Positions 1 through 6,306 of a stretch of 64,000 nt of DNA are shown piece by piece. The stretch spans positions 372,001-436,000 of the forward strand of contig JAGTJW010000003.1 in the NCBI GenBank assembly GCA_023657425.1. The letters run 5' to 3'. The position numbers and the translations under genes were made by a program. Source of the DNA: Ideonella sp. WA131b (GTDB lineage Bacteria; Pseudomonadota; Gammaproteobacteria; Burkholderiales; Burkholderiaceae_C). The notes below the pieces were generated by a model. That model was given only the letters and a program-made list of their open reading frames with translations, was not told the DNA's origin and searched no databases. Numbering within the stretch: position 1 is the first letter of the stretch; every line of letters starts with the position of its first letter.

Positions 1-1
1 G

Positions 2-217
2 CGGCTGAACGAGCCGCGCTACGTGACCCTGCCCAACATCATGAAGGCCAAGAAGAAGCCGCTGGAGACGCTCAAGCCGGCCGATCTCGGAGTGGACGTG
101 ACGCCGCGCATCAAGACGCTGAAGGTGTCGGAGCCGCCCAAGCGCGGAGCCGGCGTGAAGGTGCCCGACGTGGCCACGCTGGTGGCCAAGCTGAAGAACG
201 AAGCGAAGGTGATCTGA
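2..217 (+). CDS. etfB: Electron transfer flavoprotein beta subunit, C-terminal end (partial)
   Basis: Only the last 71 residues are inside the window; the gene begins upstream of base 1. The visible part contains the conserved EtfB segment [17 protein letters not shown], followed by a basic tail, and it stops at TGA 215-217. EtfB pairs with EtfA to form the soluble FAD/AMP heterodimer that collects electrons from acyl-CoA dehydrogenases and passes them to ETF-ubiquinone oxidoreductase. The etfA start codon follows 2 bases after the stop, so the two are co-transcribed and probably translationally coupled. An acyl-CoA dehydrogenase downstream fits this role. Confidence 0.93.
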   Translation, partial: RLNEPRYVTLPNIMKAKKKPLETLKPADLGVDVTPRIKTLKVSEPPKRGAGVKVPDVATLVAKLKNEAKVI

Positions 218-219
218 CC

Positions 220-1152
220 ATGGCTGCTCTGGTGGTTGCTGAACACGACAACGCGTCGCTCAAGAGCGGCACCTTCAACACGGTCACGGCGGCATTGGCC
301 TGTGGCGTCGATGTGCACGTGCTGGTGGCCGGCACCGGCGCCGCACTCGCGGCCGCCGCGGCGGCGCAGATCACTGGCGTGGCCAAGGTGCTGCACGCCG
401 ATGCGCCGCACCTCGACCATGGCCTGGCCGAGAACGTCGCCGCACAGGTGCTCGCGGTCGCCTCGGCCTACAGCCACATCCTGTTCGCGGCCACGGCCGC
501 GGGCAAGAACGTTGCGCCGCGCGTGGCCGCGCTGCTCGACGTGGCGCAGATCTCCGATGCCACCAAGGTGCTCGCGCCCGACACCTTCGAACGCCCCATC
601 TACGCCGGCAACGCCATCGCCACCGTGCAGAGCGCCGATGCGGTGAAGGTGATCACCGTGCGCACCACCGGCTTCGACCCCGCGGCCGCCACCGGCGGCA
701 GTGCGGCGGTAGAGACCGTGGCCGCGGTGGCCGACGCCGGCAAGAGCGCTTTCCTCGGCAGCGAGATCGCCAAGAGCGACCGCCCTGAGCTCACGGCGGC
801 CAAGATCATCGTCAGCGGCGGCCGTGCCCTCGGCAGCAGCGACCAGTTCAACGCTGTGCTCACGCCGCTGGCCGACAAGCTCGGCGCCGCCCTGGGCGCC
901 AGCCGCGCCGCGGTGGACGCCGGCTACGCGCCCAACGACTGGCAGGTGGGCCAGACTGGCAAGATCGTCGCGCCGCAGCTGTACATCGCGGCCGGCATCA
1001 GCGGGGCCATCCAGCACCTGGCCGGCATGAAGGACAGCAAGGTCATCGTAGCGATCAACAAGGACCCGGAGGCGCCGATCTTCAGCGTCGCTGACTACGG
1101 CCTGGAGGCCGACCTGTTCACCGCCGTGCCCGAGCTGGTGGCCAGCCTCTGA
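220..1152 (+). CDS. etfA: Electron transfer flavoprotein alpha subunit
   Basis: A 310-residue protein, the usual EtfA length. The N-terminal half is the alanine-rich ETF fold. The C-terminal half carries the FAD-binding domain with SGGRALGS near residue 199, VGQTGK at residues 243-248 and the signature [12 protein letters not shown] shortly after. These residues contact the FAD phosphates. It forms the electron carrier with EtfB, and its start lies 2 bases after the etfB stop. The acyl-CoA dehydrogenase gene begins 34 bases downstream, so electron donor and carrier are probably made from one transcript. The ATG at 220 is the only plausible start. Assignment is secure. Confidence 0.96.
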   Translation: MAALVVAEHDNASLKSGTFNTVTAALACGVDVHVLVAGTGAALAAAAAAQITGVAKVLHADAPHLDHGLAENVAAQVLAVASAYSHILFAATAAGKNVAPRVAALLDVAQISDATKVLAPDTFERPIYAGNAIATVQSADAVKVITVRTTGFDPAAATGGSAAVETVAAVADAGKSAFLGSEIAKSDRPELTAAKIIVSGGRALGSSDQFNAVLTPLADKLGAALGASRAAVDAGYAPNDWQVGQTGKIVAPQLYIAAGISGAIQHLAGMKDSKVIVAINKDPEAPIFSVADYGLEADLFTAVPELVASL

Positions 1153-1186
1153 CGGCCCCGCGACCCCGCCGCACCAGGAGACCGCG

Positions 1187-2962
1187 ATGAGCTACCGCGC
1201 CCCCGTCAAGGACATGCTGTTCGTCATGAAGGCGCTGGCCGGCATCGAGGCCGTCGCCACACTGCCCGGTCACGAGGACCACGGCCTGGACACCGCCGCG
1301 GCCGTGTTGGAGGAGAGCGCGAAGTTTACCGAAGGCGTGATCGCGCCGCTCAACTGGGAGGGCGACCGCAACCCGTCCTACCTGAGGGACGGTGTGGTGC
1401 ACGCCACGCCAGGCTTCAAGGAGGCCTTCCACCAGTACGCCGAAGGCGGCTGGCAGGGCCTGCAGCACCCCAAGGCCTTCGGCGGCCAGGACCTGCCCAA
1501 GCTGATCCACGCCGCGTGCAGCGAGATGGTCAACAGCGCGAACATGAGCTTCGCGCTGTGCCCGCTGCTGACCGACGGCGCGGTGGAAGCCCTTCTCACT
1601 GCCGGCACGCCGCAGCAGCAGCAGCGTTATCTGCCCAAGCTCATCGACGGCACCTGGACCGGCACGATGAATCTGACCGAGCCGCAGGCCGGTTCGGACC
1701 TCAGCCTCCTGCGCACCCGCGCCGAGCCGCAGCCCGACGGCAGCTACAGGCTGTTCGGCACCAAGATCTACATCACCTGGGGCGAGCACGACATGGTGGA
1801 CAACATCGTCCACCTCGTGCTGGCGCGCGTGACCGGCGCGCCCGAGGGCGTGAAGGGCATCAGCCTGTTCATCTGCCCCAAGGTGCTGCCCGATGGCACT
1901 CGCAACGACGTGCACTGCGTGAGCATCGAGCACAAGCTGGGCATCAAGGCCAGCCCCACGGCTGTTCTGCAGTACGGCGACCACGGCGGCGCCCTGGCGG
2001 AACTCGTGGGCCAAGAGAACCGTGGCCTCGAGTACATGTTCATCATGATGAACGCCGCGCGCTACGGCGTGGGCGTGCAGGGCATCGCGCTGGCCGAGCG
2101 CGCCTACCAGAAGGCCGTGCAGTACGCGCGCGATCGTGTACAGAGCCGCCCGGTCGACGGCAGCCTGTCGCAGGCCGCGGCCATCATCCACCACCCCGAC
2201 GTGCGCCGCATGCTGATGACGATGCGTGCCTGGACGGAGGGTTGCCGCGCGATGGCGCTGGTGGGCGCGAGTGCCTTCGACGCCGCGCATGCGCACCCCG
2301 ATGCCGACACGCGGGCGCAGAACCAGGCCTTCTACGAGTTCCTGGTGCCGCTGATCAAGGGCCTTTCCACCGAGATGGCGCTGGAGGTCGCGAGCCTGTG
2401 CGTGCAGGTGCACGGCGGCATGGGCTTCATCGAGGAGACCGGTGCCGCGCAGTACCTGCGCGACGCCAAGATCCTGTCCATCTACGAAGGCACCACGGCC
2501 ATCCAGGCCAACGACCTGGTGGGCCGCAAGACGGCGCGTGACGGCGGCCGCGTGGCTCTGGCCATCGCCGGCCGCATAAAGGCCACCGAAGATGAGCTCT
2601 CCGCGCGTGACTCTGCCGCCTGCCAGGCGATGGCGCGGAGGCTGGCCGCGGCGCGCAAGGCGTTCGTCGAAGTGGTGGGCTATGTCGCCGGCCACACCAA
2701 GGCGCAGCCCAACGCCGTGTACGCCGGCAGCGTGCCCTACCTCAAGCTCGCGGGCCTCACGGTGGCCGGCTGGCAGATGGGCCGCGCGCTGATGGCCGCC
2801 GAAGACGCGCTCGCCGCGGGCGAGGACCCCGAATTCATGCGGGCCAAGATCGCGACTGCGCGATTCTTCGGCGACCACCTTCTCAACCTGGCCCCGGCGC
2901 TGCGCGACAGCATCGTCGAAGGCGCCGATGCCGTCACCGCGATGGCGCTGGAGTCGTTCTGA
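1187..2962 (+). CDS. Acyl-CoA dehydrogenase, large DmdC/AcdA-type with C-terminal extension
   Basis: At 591 residues this is longer than classical acyl-CoA dehydrogenases (about 380) and matches the roughly 590-residue family that includes DmdC (3-methylmercaptopropionyl-CoA dehydrogenase) and many fatty acyl-CoA enzymes with an extra C-terminal domain. It has MNLTEPQAGSDLS for substrate and FAD contact, and QVHGGMGFIEETGAAQYLRD. The motif IYEGTTAIQAND places the likely catalytic glutamate at residue 434. It should oxidise an acyl-CoA to the trans-2-enoyl-CoA and reduce the ETF encoded just upstream. The start ATG at 1187 follows an AGGAGA ribosome-binding site. The substrate cannot be told from sequence. 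The stop overlaps the next start codon by one base (TGATG). Confidence 0.92.
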   Translation: MSYRAPVKDMLFVMKALAGIEAVATLPGHEDHGLDTAAAVLEESAKFTEGVIAPLNWEGDRNPSYLRDGVVHATPGFKEAFHQYAEGGWQGLQHPKAFGGQDLPKLIHAACSEMVNSANMSFALCPLLTDGAVEALLTAGTPQQQQRYLPKLIDGTWTGTMNLTEPQAGSDLSLLRTRAEPQPDGSYRLFGTKIYITWGEHDMVDNIVHLVLARVTGAPEGVKGISLFICPKVLPDGTRNDVHCVSIEHKLGIKASPTAVLQYGDHGGALAELVGQENRGLEYMFIMMNAARYGVGVQGIALAERAYQKAVQYARDRVQSRPVDGSLSQAAAIIHHPDVRRMLMTMRAWTEGCRAMALVGASAFDAAHAHPDADTRAQNQAFYEFLVPLIKGLSTEMALEVASLCVQVHGGMGFIEETGAAQYLRDAKILSIYEGTTAIQANDLVGRKTARDGGRVALAIAGRIKATEDELSARDSAACQAMARRLAAARKAFVEVVGYVAGHTKAQPNAVYAGSVPYLKLAGLTVAGWQMGRALMAAEDALAAGEDPEFMRAKIATARFFGDHLLNLAPALRDSIVEGADAVTAMALESF

Positions 2963-3963
2963 TGTCCAAGCTTCCCGGTGCGCTGGCGCGCCTGCCGCTG
3001 CCGATCATCGGTGCGCCGCTGTTCATCATCAGCAACCCCAGGCTGCTGATCGCGCAGTGCTGCGCGGGCGTGGTGGGCAGCATGCCGGCACTCAACGCGC
3101 GCCCGGCCGCGCAGCTCGACGAGTGGCTGCACGAGATCACCGAGGGCCTGGCGGCCTGGGATCGTGCGCACCCCGATCAACCCGCGGCGCCGTTCGCCAT
3201 CAACCAGATCGTGCACAAGAGCAACGACCGGCTTGAGCACGACATGGAGGTCTGCGCCCGGTACAAGGTGCCCATCGTCATCACGAGCCTGGGCGCGCGC
3301 ACCGACGTGAACGATGCGGTGCACGCCTGGGGCGGCGTGGTGATGCACGACATCATCAACAACTTCTTTGCTCGCAAGGCCATCGAGAAGGGTGCCGACG
3401 GGCTCATCGCCGTGGCCGCGGGGGCTGGCGGCCATGCCGGCACCAAGAGCCCATTTGCGCTCATCCAGGAGATCCGCGAGTGGTTCGACGGCCCGCTGGC
3501 GCTGTCCGGCTCCATCGCCACCGGCGGCGCGGTGCTCGCGGCGCAGGCCATGGGTGCCGACTTCGCCTACATCGGCAGTGCCTTCATCGCCACCGACGAG
3601 GCACGCGCGGCCGATGCCTACAAGCTCTGCATCGTCGAGAGCAACTCCGACGACATCGTCTACTCCAACCTCTTCACCGGCGTGCACGGCAACTACCTCA
3701 AGCCCAGCATCCGCGCTGCCGGCATGGACCCTGACAAGCTGCCCGAGAGCGACCCCAAGGCCATGAACTTTGGCGGTGGCGAAAGCGCCAAGAAGGCCTG
3801 GAAGGACATCTGGGGCTGCGGCCAAGGCATCGGCGCGGTCAGGGCCGTGGTGCCGGCGGCCGAGCTGGTGGCGCGGCTGCGACGCGAGTACGGTGCCGCG
3901 CGCGAGCGCTGTGTTCTCCCCAGCCCAGGCGCAGGCGCGCCTCATCTCAGCGCAGGTTCGTGA
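2962..3963 (+). CDS. Nitronate monooxygenase family FMN enzyme
   Basis: A 333-residue TIM-barrel protein of the nitronate monooxygenase (2-nitropropane dioxygenase) family. It opens with PLPIIGAPLFIISNPRL. The FMN-site segment AAGAGGHAGTKSPF carries the conserved histidine at residue 158, and GSIATGGAVLAAQAMGADFAYIGSAF is the phosphate-binding region. Family members oxidise alkyl nitronates such as propionate 3-nitronate, but many are of unknown substrate. Its start overlaps the stop of the acyl-CoA dehydrogenase, so it is translationally coupled to it. It may protect propionyl-CoA-type metabolism or act as an enoyl-type oxidoreductase; that is inference. The 3' end overlaps the opposite-strand gene by 17 bases. 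Confidence 0.88.
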   Translation: MSKLPGALARLPLPIIGAPLFIISNPRLLIAQCCAGVVGSMPALNARPAAQLDEWLHEITEGLAAWDRAHPDQPAAPFAINQIVHKSNDRLEHDMEVCARYKVPIVITSLGARTDVNDAVHAWGGVVMHDIINNFFARKAIEKGADGLIAVAAGAGGHAGTKSPFALIQEIREWFDGPLALSGSIATGGAVLAAQAMGADFAYIGSAFIATDEARAADAYKLCIVESNSDDIVYSNLFTGVHGNYLKPSIRAAGMDPDKLPESDPKAMNFGGGESAKKAWKDIWGCGQGIGAVRAVVPAAELVARLRREYGAARERCVLPSPGAGAPHLSAGS

Positions 3964-5539
3964 AACGAGCCTCCGGCCGGTCGTCCGAGCGGTGCACGGT
4001 GGTCACCCCGGCCTTCATCACCCAAGGCCGGATCTGGTGGTGCAGGGGAATCAGCAGCGTCTCTTCGCGCACCCGCAGGAGTGCTTCGCGGATCATCGCG
4101 TCGCGCTTGGCCGTGTCGGTCTCGCTCTTCATGCCGTCGATCAGCCGGTCGAGCGCGGGGTCGGAGACGCGGCTGAAGTTGAAGTTGCCGTCCGCACCCG
4201 AGGTGCGCGTGCGCACCAGGCTCTGCAGGCTGTACTGCGCGTCGTAGTTGGCCACGCCCCAGCCCAGCAGGTAGATGCTGCTGTCGAAGTTCTGCACCTT
4301 CTGGATGAAGGTGGCCATGTTCTCGCTGGCCAGCTGGGCCTTCACGCCAATGTGCGCCCACATCGCCACCACGGCCTGGCAGATCTTCTCGTCGTTGACA
4401 TAGCGGTTGTTGGGGCAATTCAGCCGCGCCTCGAAGCCCTCGGGGTAGCCGGCCTCCTTGAGCAGCGCCTTGGCGCGTTGAGGGTCGGGCTTGACCGGCG
4501 TGTCGAGCTGCGGTGTCCACCCGTTGACGCCCGGCGCCACGATCAGCCCAGCCGGGACGCTCTGCCCGCGCATGATGCTGCGCTGGATGGCCACGCGGTC
4601 GATGGCCAGGCTCAGCGCCTGGCGGACGCGCTTGTCGGCGAACGGATTCCTGCCCTTCACGTTGCTGTGCTTCAGCTCGGAGCTGCCCATGTCGGGTGCG
4701 AGGAAGATCGTGCGCACCTCGGGGCCGTTGACGACTTTCAGGCGCTTGTCGCGCGACAGACGCTCGAGATCCTGGACCGGCACGTCGGTGAGCAGATCCA
4801 CGTCGCCGGCCAACAGAGCGGCCACGCGCGTAGCCTCGGCCTTGATGGGCGTATAGACGACCTGACGGACGTTGCTGCCGGGCTTGTCCCACCAGCCGTC
4901 GTGGCGCGCCATCATGATGCGCTGCTCAGGTTGCCAACTCAGGATGCGGAACGGCCCCGTGCCCATGACGTTGCGCGAGGCGAAGTTCTCCTCCTTGGCC
5001 TTGTAGTCCTGCACACGCGTGGTGTTGTTCTTCTCGGCCCAGGCCCGGCTCATGATCCGGAAGTCGATCAGGTTGCGCAGCAACGTCGGGTTGGGCGCGG
5101 CCAGGATCATGTCGACGGTGTGGTCGTCAACCTTCCGCACCTCGTTCACGCCGGTCACGAAAATCTGCATCGTGCCCTGCGGCTGGCGTATGCGGCTGAA
5201 GCTGAACACCACGTCGTCGGCCGTGAAGGGCGTGCCGTCGTGGAACTTGACACCCTTGCGCAGTTCGAAGCGCACCGTCGTCGGGCCTGTGAAGCTCCAC
5301 TTCGTGGCCAGTGCGGGCTCCACCTGGTAGGTGGCGCTGTAGCGCACCAAGCCTTCGTAGGCGTGCAGCAGTATGGTGCTGGTGGTGGCGTGGTTCTGCG
5401 AGTGCGGGTCCAGCGTGAGGATGTCGTTCTGGGCGGCCCAGCGCAAGGTCTGCGCCTGCGCGGGGGTGGCCAACAAGGTGGTGGCGAGCAGGGCCGCGGA
5501 AAGCAGCGCGCGCGCAGTGGTGGGGCGGCGTCGGAACAT
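3947..5539 (-). CDS. ABC transporter substrate-binding protein, family 5 (peptide/opine type)
   Basis: A periplasmic solute-binding protein of the DppA/OppA class, 530 residues from the chosen start. That start gives a clean signal peptide: MFRRR, a hydrophobic stretch LLSAALLATTLLA, then the cleavage motif AQA before QTLRWA. The mature part has family marks such as ALATKWSF, GVKFHDGTPFTADDVVFSF and GTGPFRI, and a C-terminal lobe with ALSLAIDR. Alternative starts at 5557 and 5587 only lengthen the N-terminus before the signal peptide, and the longest frame begins inside a palindrome, so it was rejected. No permease or ATPase gene lies nearby, so this is an orphan binding protein. Ligand unknown; peptides, opines, nickel or glutathione are the usual options. 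Confidence 0.87.
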   Translation of the reverse strand: MFRRRPTTARALLSAALLATTLLATPAQAQTLRWAAQNDILTLDPHSQNHATTSTILLHAYEGLVRYSATYQVEPALATKWSFTGPTTVRFELRKGVKFHDGTPFTADDVVFSFSRIRQPQGTMQIFVTGVNEVRKVDDHTVDMILAAPNPTLLRNLIDFRIMSRAWAEKNNTTRVQDYKAKEENFASRNVMGTGPFRILSWQPEQRIMMARHDGWWDKPGSNVRQVVYTPIKAEATRVAALLAGDVDLLTDVPVQDLERLSRDKRLKVVNGPEVRTIFLAPDMGSSELKHSNVKGRNPFADKRVRQALSLAIDRVAIQRSIMRGQSVPAGLIVAPGVNGWTPQLDTPVKPDPQRAKALLKEAGYPEGFEARLNCPNNRYVNDEKICQAVVAMWAHIGVKAQLASENMATFIQKVQNFDSSIYLLGWGVANYDAQYSLQSLVRTRTSGADGNFNFSRVSDPALDRLIDGMKSETDTAKRDAMIREALLRVREETLLIPLHHQIRPWVMKAGVTTVHRSDDRPEARFTNLR

Positions 5540-5588
5540 GGCAGGCAAGGGCGGCATGGCCGCCCGGCTATCGATGAAGGCCCGCATG

Positions 5589-5679
5589 CTAGGAGCGTGG
5601 GCGGCAGAAATCCAGCCCCGCGTTGGGCCGACTTCGGGGCCCCGGCGCGGGGCTGGATTTCTGCCGCCCACGCTCCTAG
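5589..5679. repeat. Perfect 34-bp inverted repeat with 23-base spacer
   Basis: The arms 5589-5622 and 5646-5679 are perfect reverse complements. Both outer ends carry CTAG, and the inner end of each arm is CGCG. It lies between the stop of the small Cys-rich gene (5702) and the start of the binding-protein gene (5539), both on the minus strand. In RNA it would form a very stable hairpin, but no U-run follows on either strand, so it is not a classical intrinsic terminator. A dispersed palindromic element (REP- or MITE-like) that may also block read-through is the likeliest reading. Confidence 0.9.
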
Positions 5680-5701
5680 GCCGCGAGCGTCCGTCACACC
5701 C

Positions 5702-6040
5702 TCAGGACTGGCCCGGGGCCGGGGTGCTCGGAGCCGGCAGCGGCTCGAACTCGGCGTCGCAGCCGCGGCCGGCGGCAATCCAGCGACGCGCCAGTGCCCG
5801 GGCCAGGGGCGCTGGCAGCCAGGGCAGCCAGCGCGCGGGCGAGACCAGGGCCCCGCAGCGGTAGCGGGTATCGGCTTCGTGCCACTCGAGCGCCACGCAC
5901 GCCCCGCGCCGGCGGCGCGACAGCAACATGCCCAGCGGGCAGGGCTCGGCCGCGCAGCACACGCCGCAGCCGTTGCAGGCGGCCCCGGTGGCCGGCTTGG
6001 TCGGGGCAGTGGGGTGCAGGTGGATCACGCGCGGGGCCAT
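5702..6040 (-). CDS. Small CxxCxxCC-motif metal-binding protein, function unknown
   Basis: A 112-residue protein from the ATG at 6040; an alternative start at 6049 adds three residues. Near the N-terminus it has the cysteine cluster CNGCGVCCAAEPCPLG, with Cys22, Cys25, Cys28, Cys29 and Cys34, and further cysteines later. This resembles the YkgJ/UPF0153 group of CxxCxxCC proteins thought to bind an iron-sulfur cluster or zinc. The remainder has no recognisable domain and no transmembrane segment. It is transcribed away from sucA and shares the 266-base divergent region with it. No function is known to me, so metal binding is inferred from the cysteines only. Confidence 0.75.
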   Translation of the reverse strand: MAPRVIHLHPTAPTKPATGAACNGCGVCCAAEPCPLGMLLSRRRRGACVALEWHEADTRYRCGALVSPARWLPWLPAPLARALARRWIAAGRGCDAEFEPLPAPSTPAPGQS

Positions 6041-6143
6041 GCCACGCACAGTCTGCCTGCTCAGCGCCGTGGCCTGTCAGGAAATTGAGGGGTCTGCGGG
6101 CGTCTAATCCGGCGGCAGCACAAGGGTGGCCGTGACAGCGCGG

Positions 6144-6152
6144 TGTTAGAGT
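6144..6152 (+). promoter_or_regulatory. Candidate extended -10 promoter for the sucAB-lpd operon
   Basis: TG at 6144-6145, one base, then TAGAGT at 6147-6152 matches an extended -10 element. No good -35 is visible at the right distance. Transcription would start near 6159, just before the structured leader. Weak evidence from sequence alone. Confidence 0.3.
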
Positions 6153-6177
6153 GCCTTCCCAGACAACGAAGGTCCTT

Positions 6178-6300
6178 CCCGTCCCCTTGCCGGCACCGAG
6201 AAAGCCGGCAAGACGGGTCGCTAATCCGCCAACCGGTGAAGCCGGGACGCGGAAGGTTGATCAACCCATCAGCAGCCGCGGAAACCGTGGCGAAAGGTGA
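6178..6300 (+). promoter_or_regulatory. Structured 5' leader of sucA, candidate sucA RNA motif
   Basis: The stretch in front of sucA folds into several local stems. The first has CTTGCCGGC (6186-6194) pairing with GCCGGCAAG (6204-6212), extended by CCCGT (6178-6182) with ACGGG (6213-6217). The second has CCGC 6226-6229 with GCGG 6249-6252 around an inner CCGG/CCGG pair. Then come the palindrome GGTTGATCAACC (6255-6266) and CCGCGG/CCGTGG at 6276-6290, ending next to the ribosome-binding site AAAGGTGA (6293-6300). A conserved cis-regulatory RNA called the sucA motif is known upstream of sucA in Burkholderiales. Position and structure fit it, but I could not run a covariance search. Control of translation initiation is the likely role. 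Confidence 0.7.
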
Positions 6301-6306
6301 GCGAAG

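Noticed and set aside
1118-2878. Open reading frame of 586 codons on the minus strand
   Set aside because: Antisense of the acyl-CoA dehydrogenase, with no recognisable domain.
3770-6088. Open reading frame of 772 codons on the plus strand
   Set aside because: It runs antisense to the binding-protein gene, which has clear domains and a signal peptide. The plus-strand translation is compositionally biased noise.
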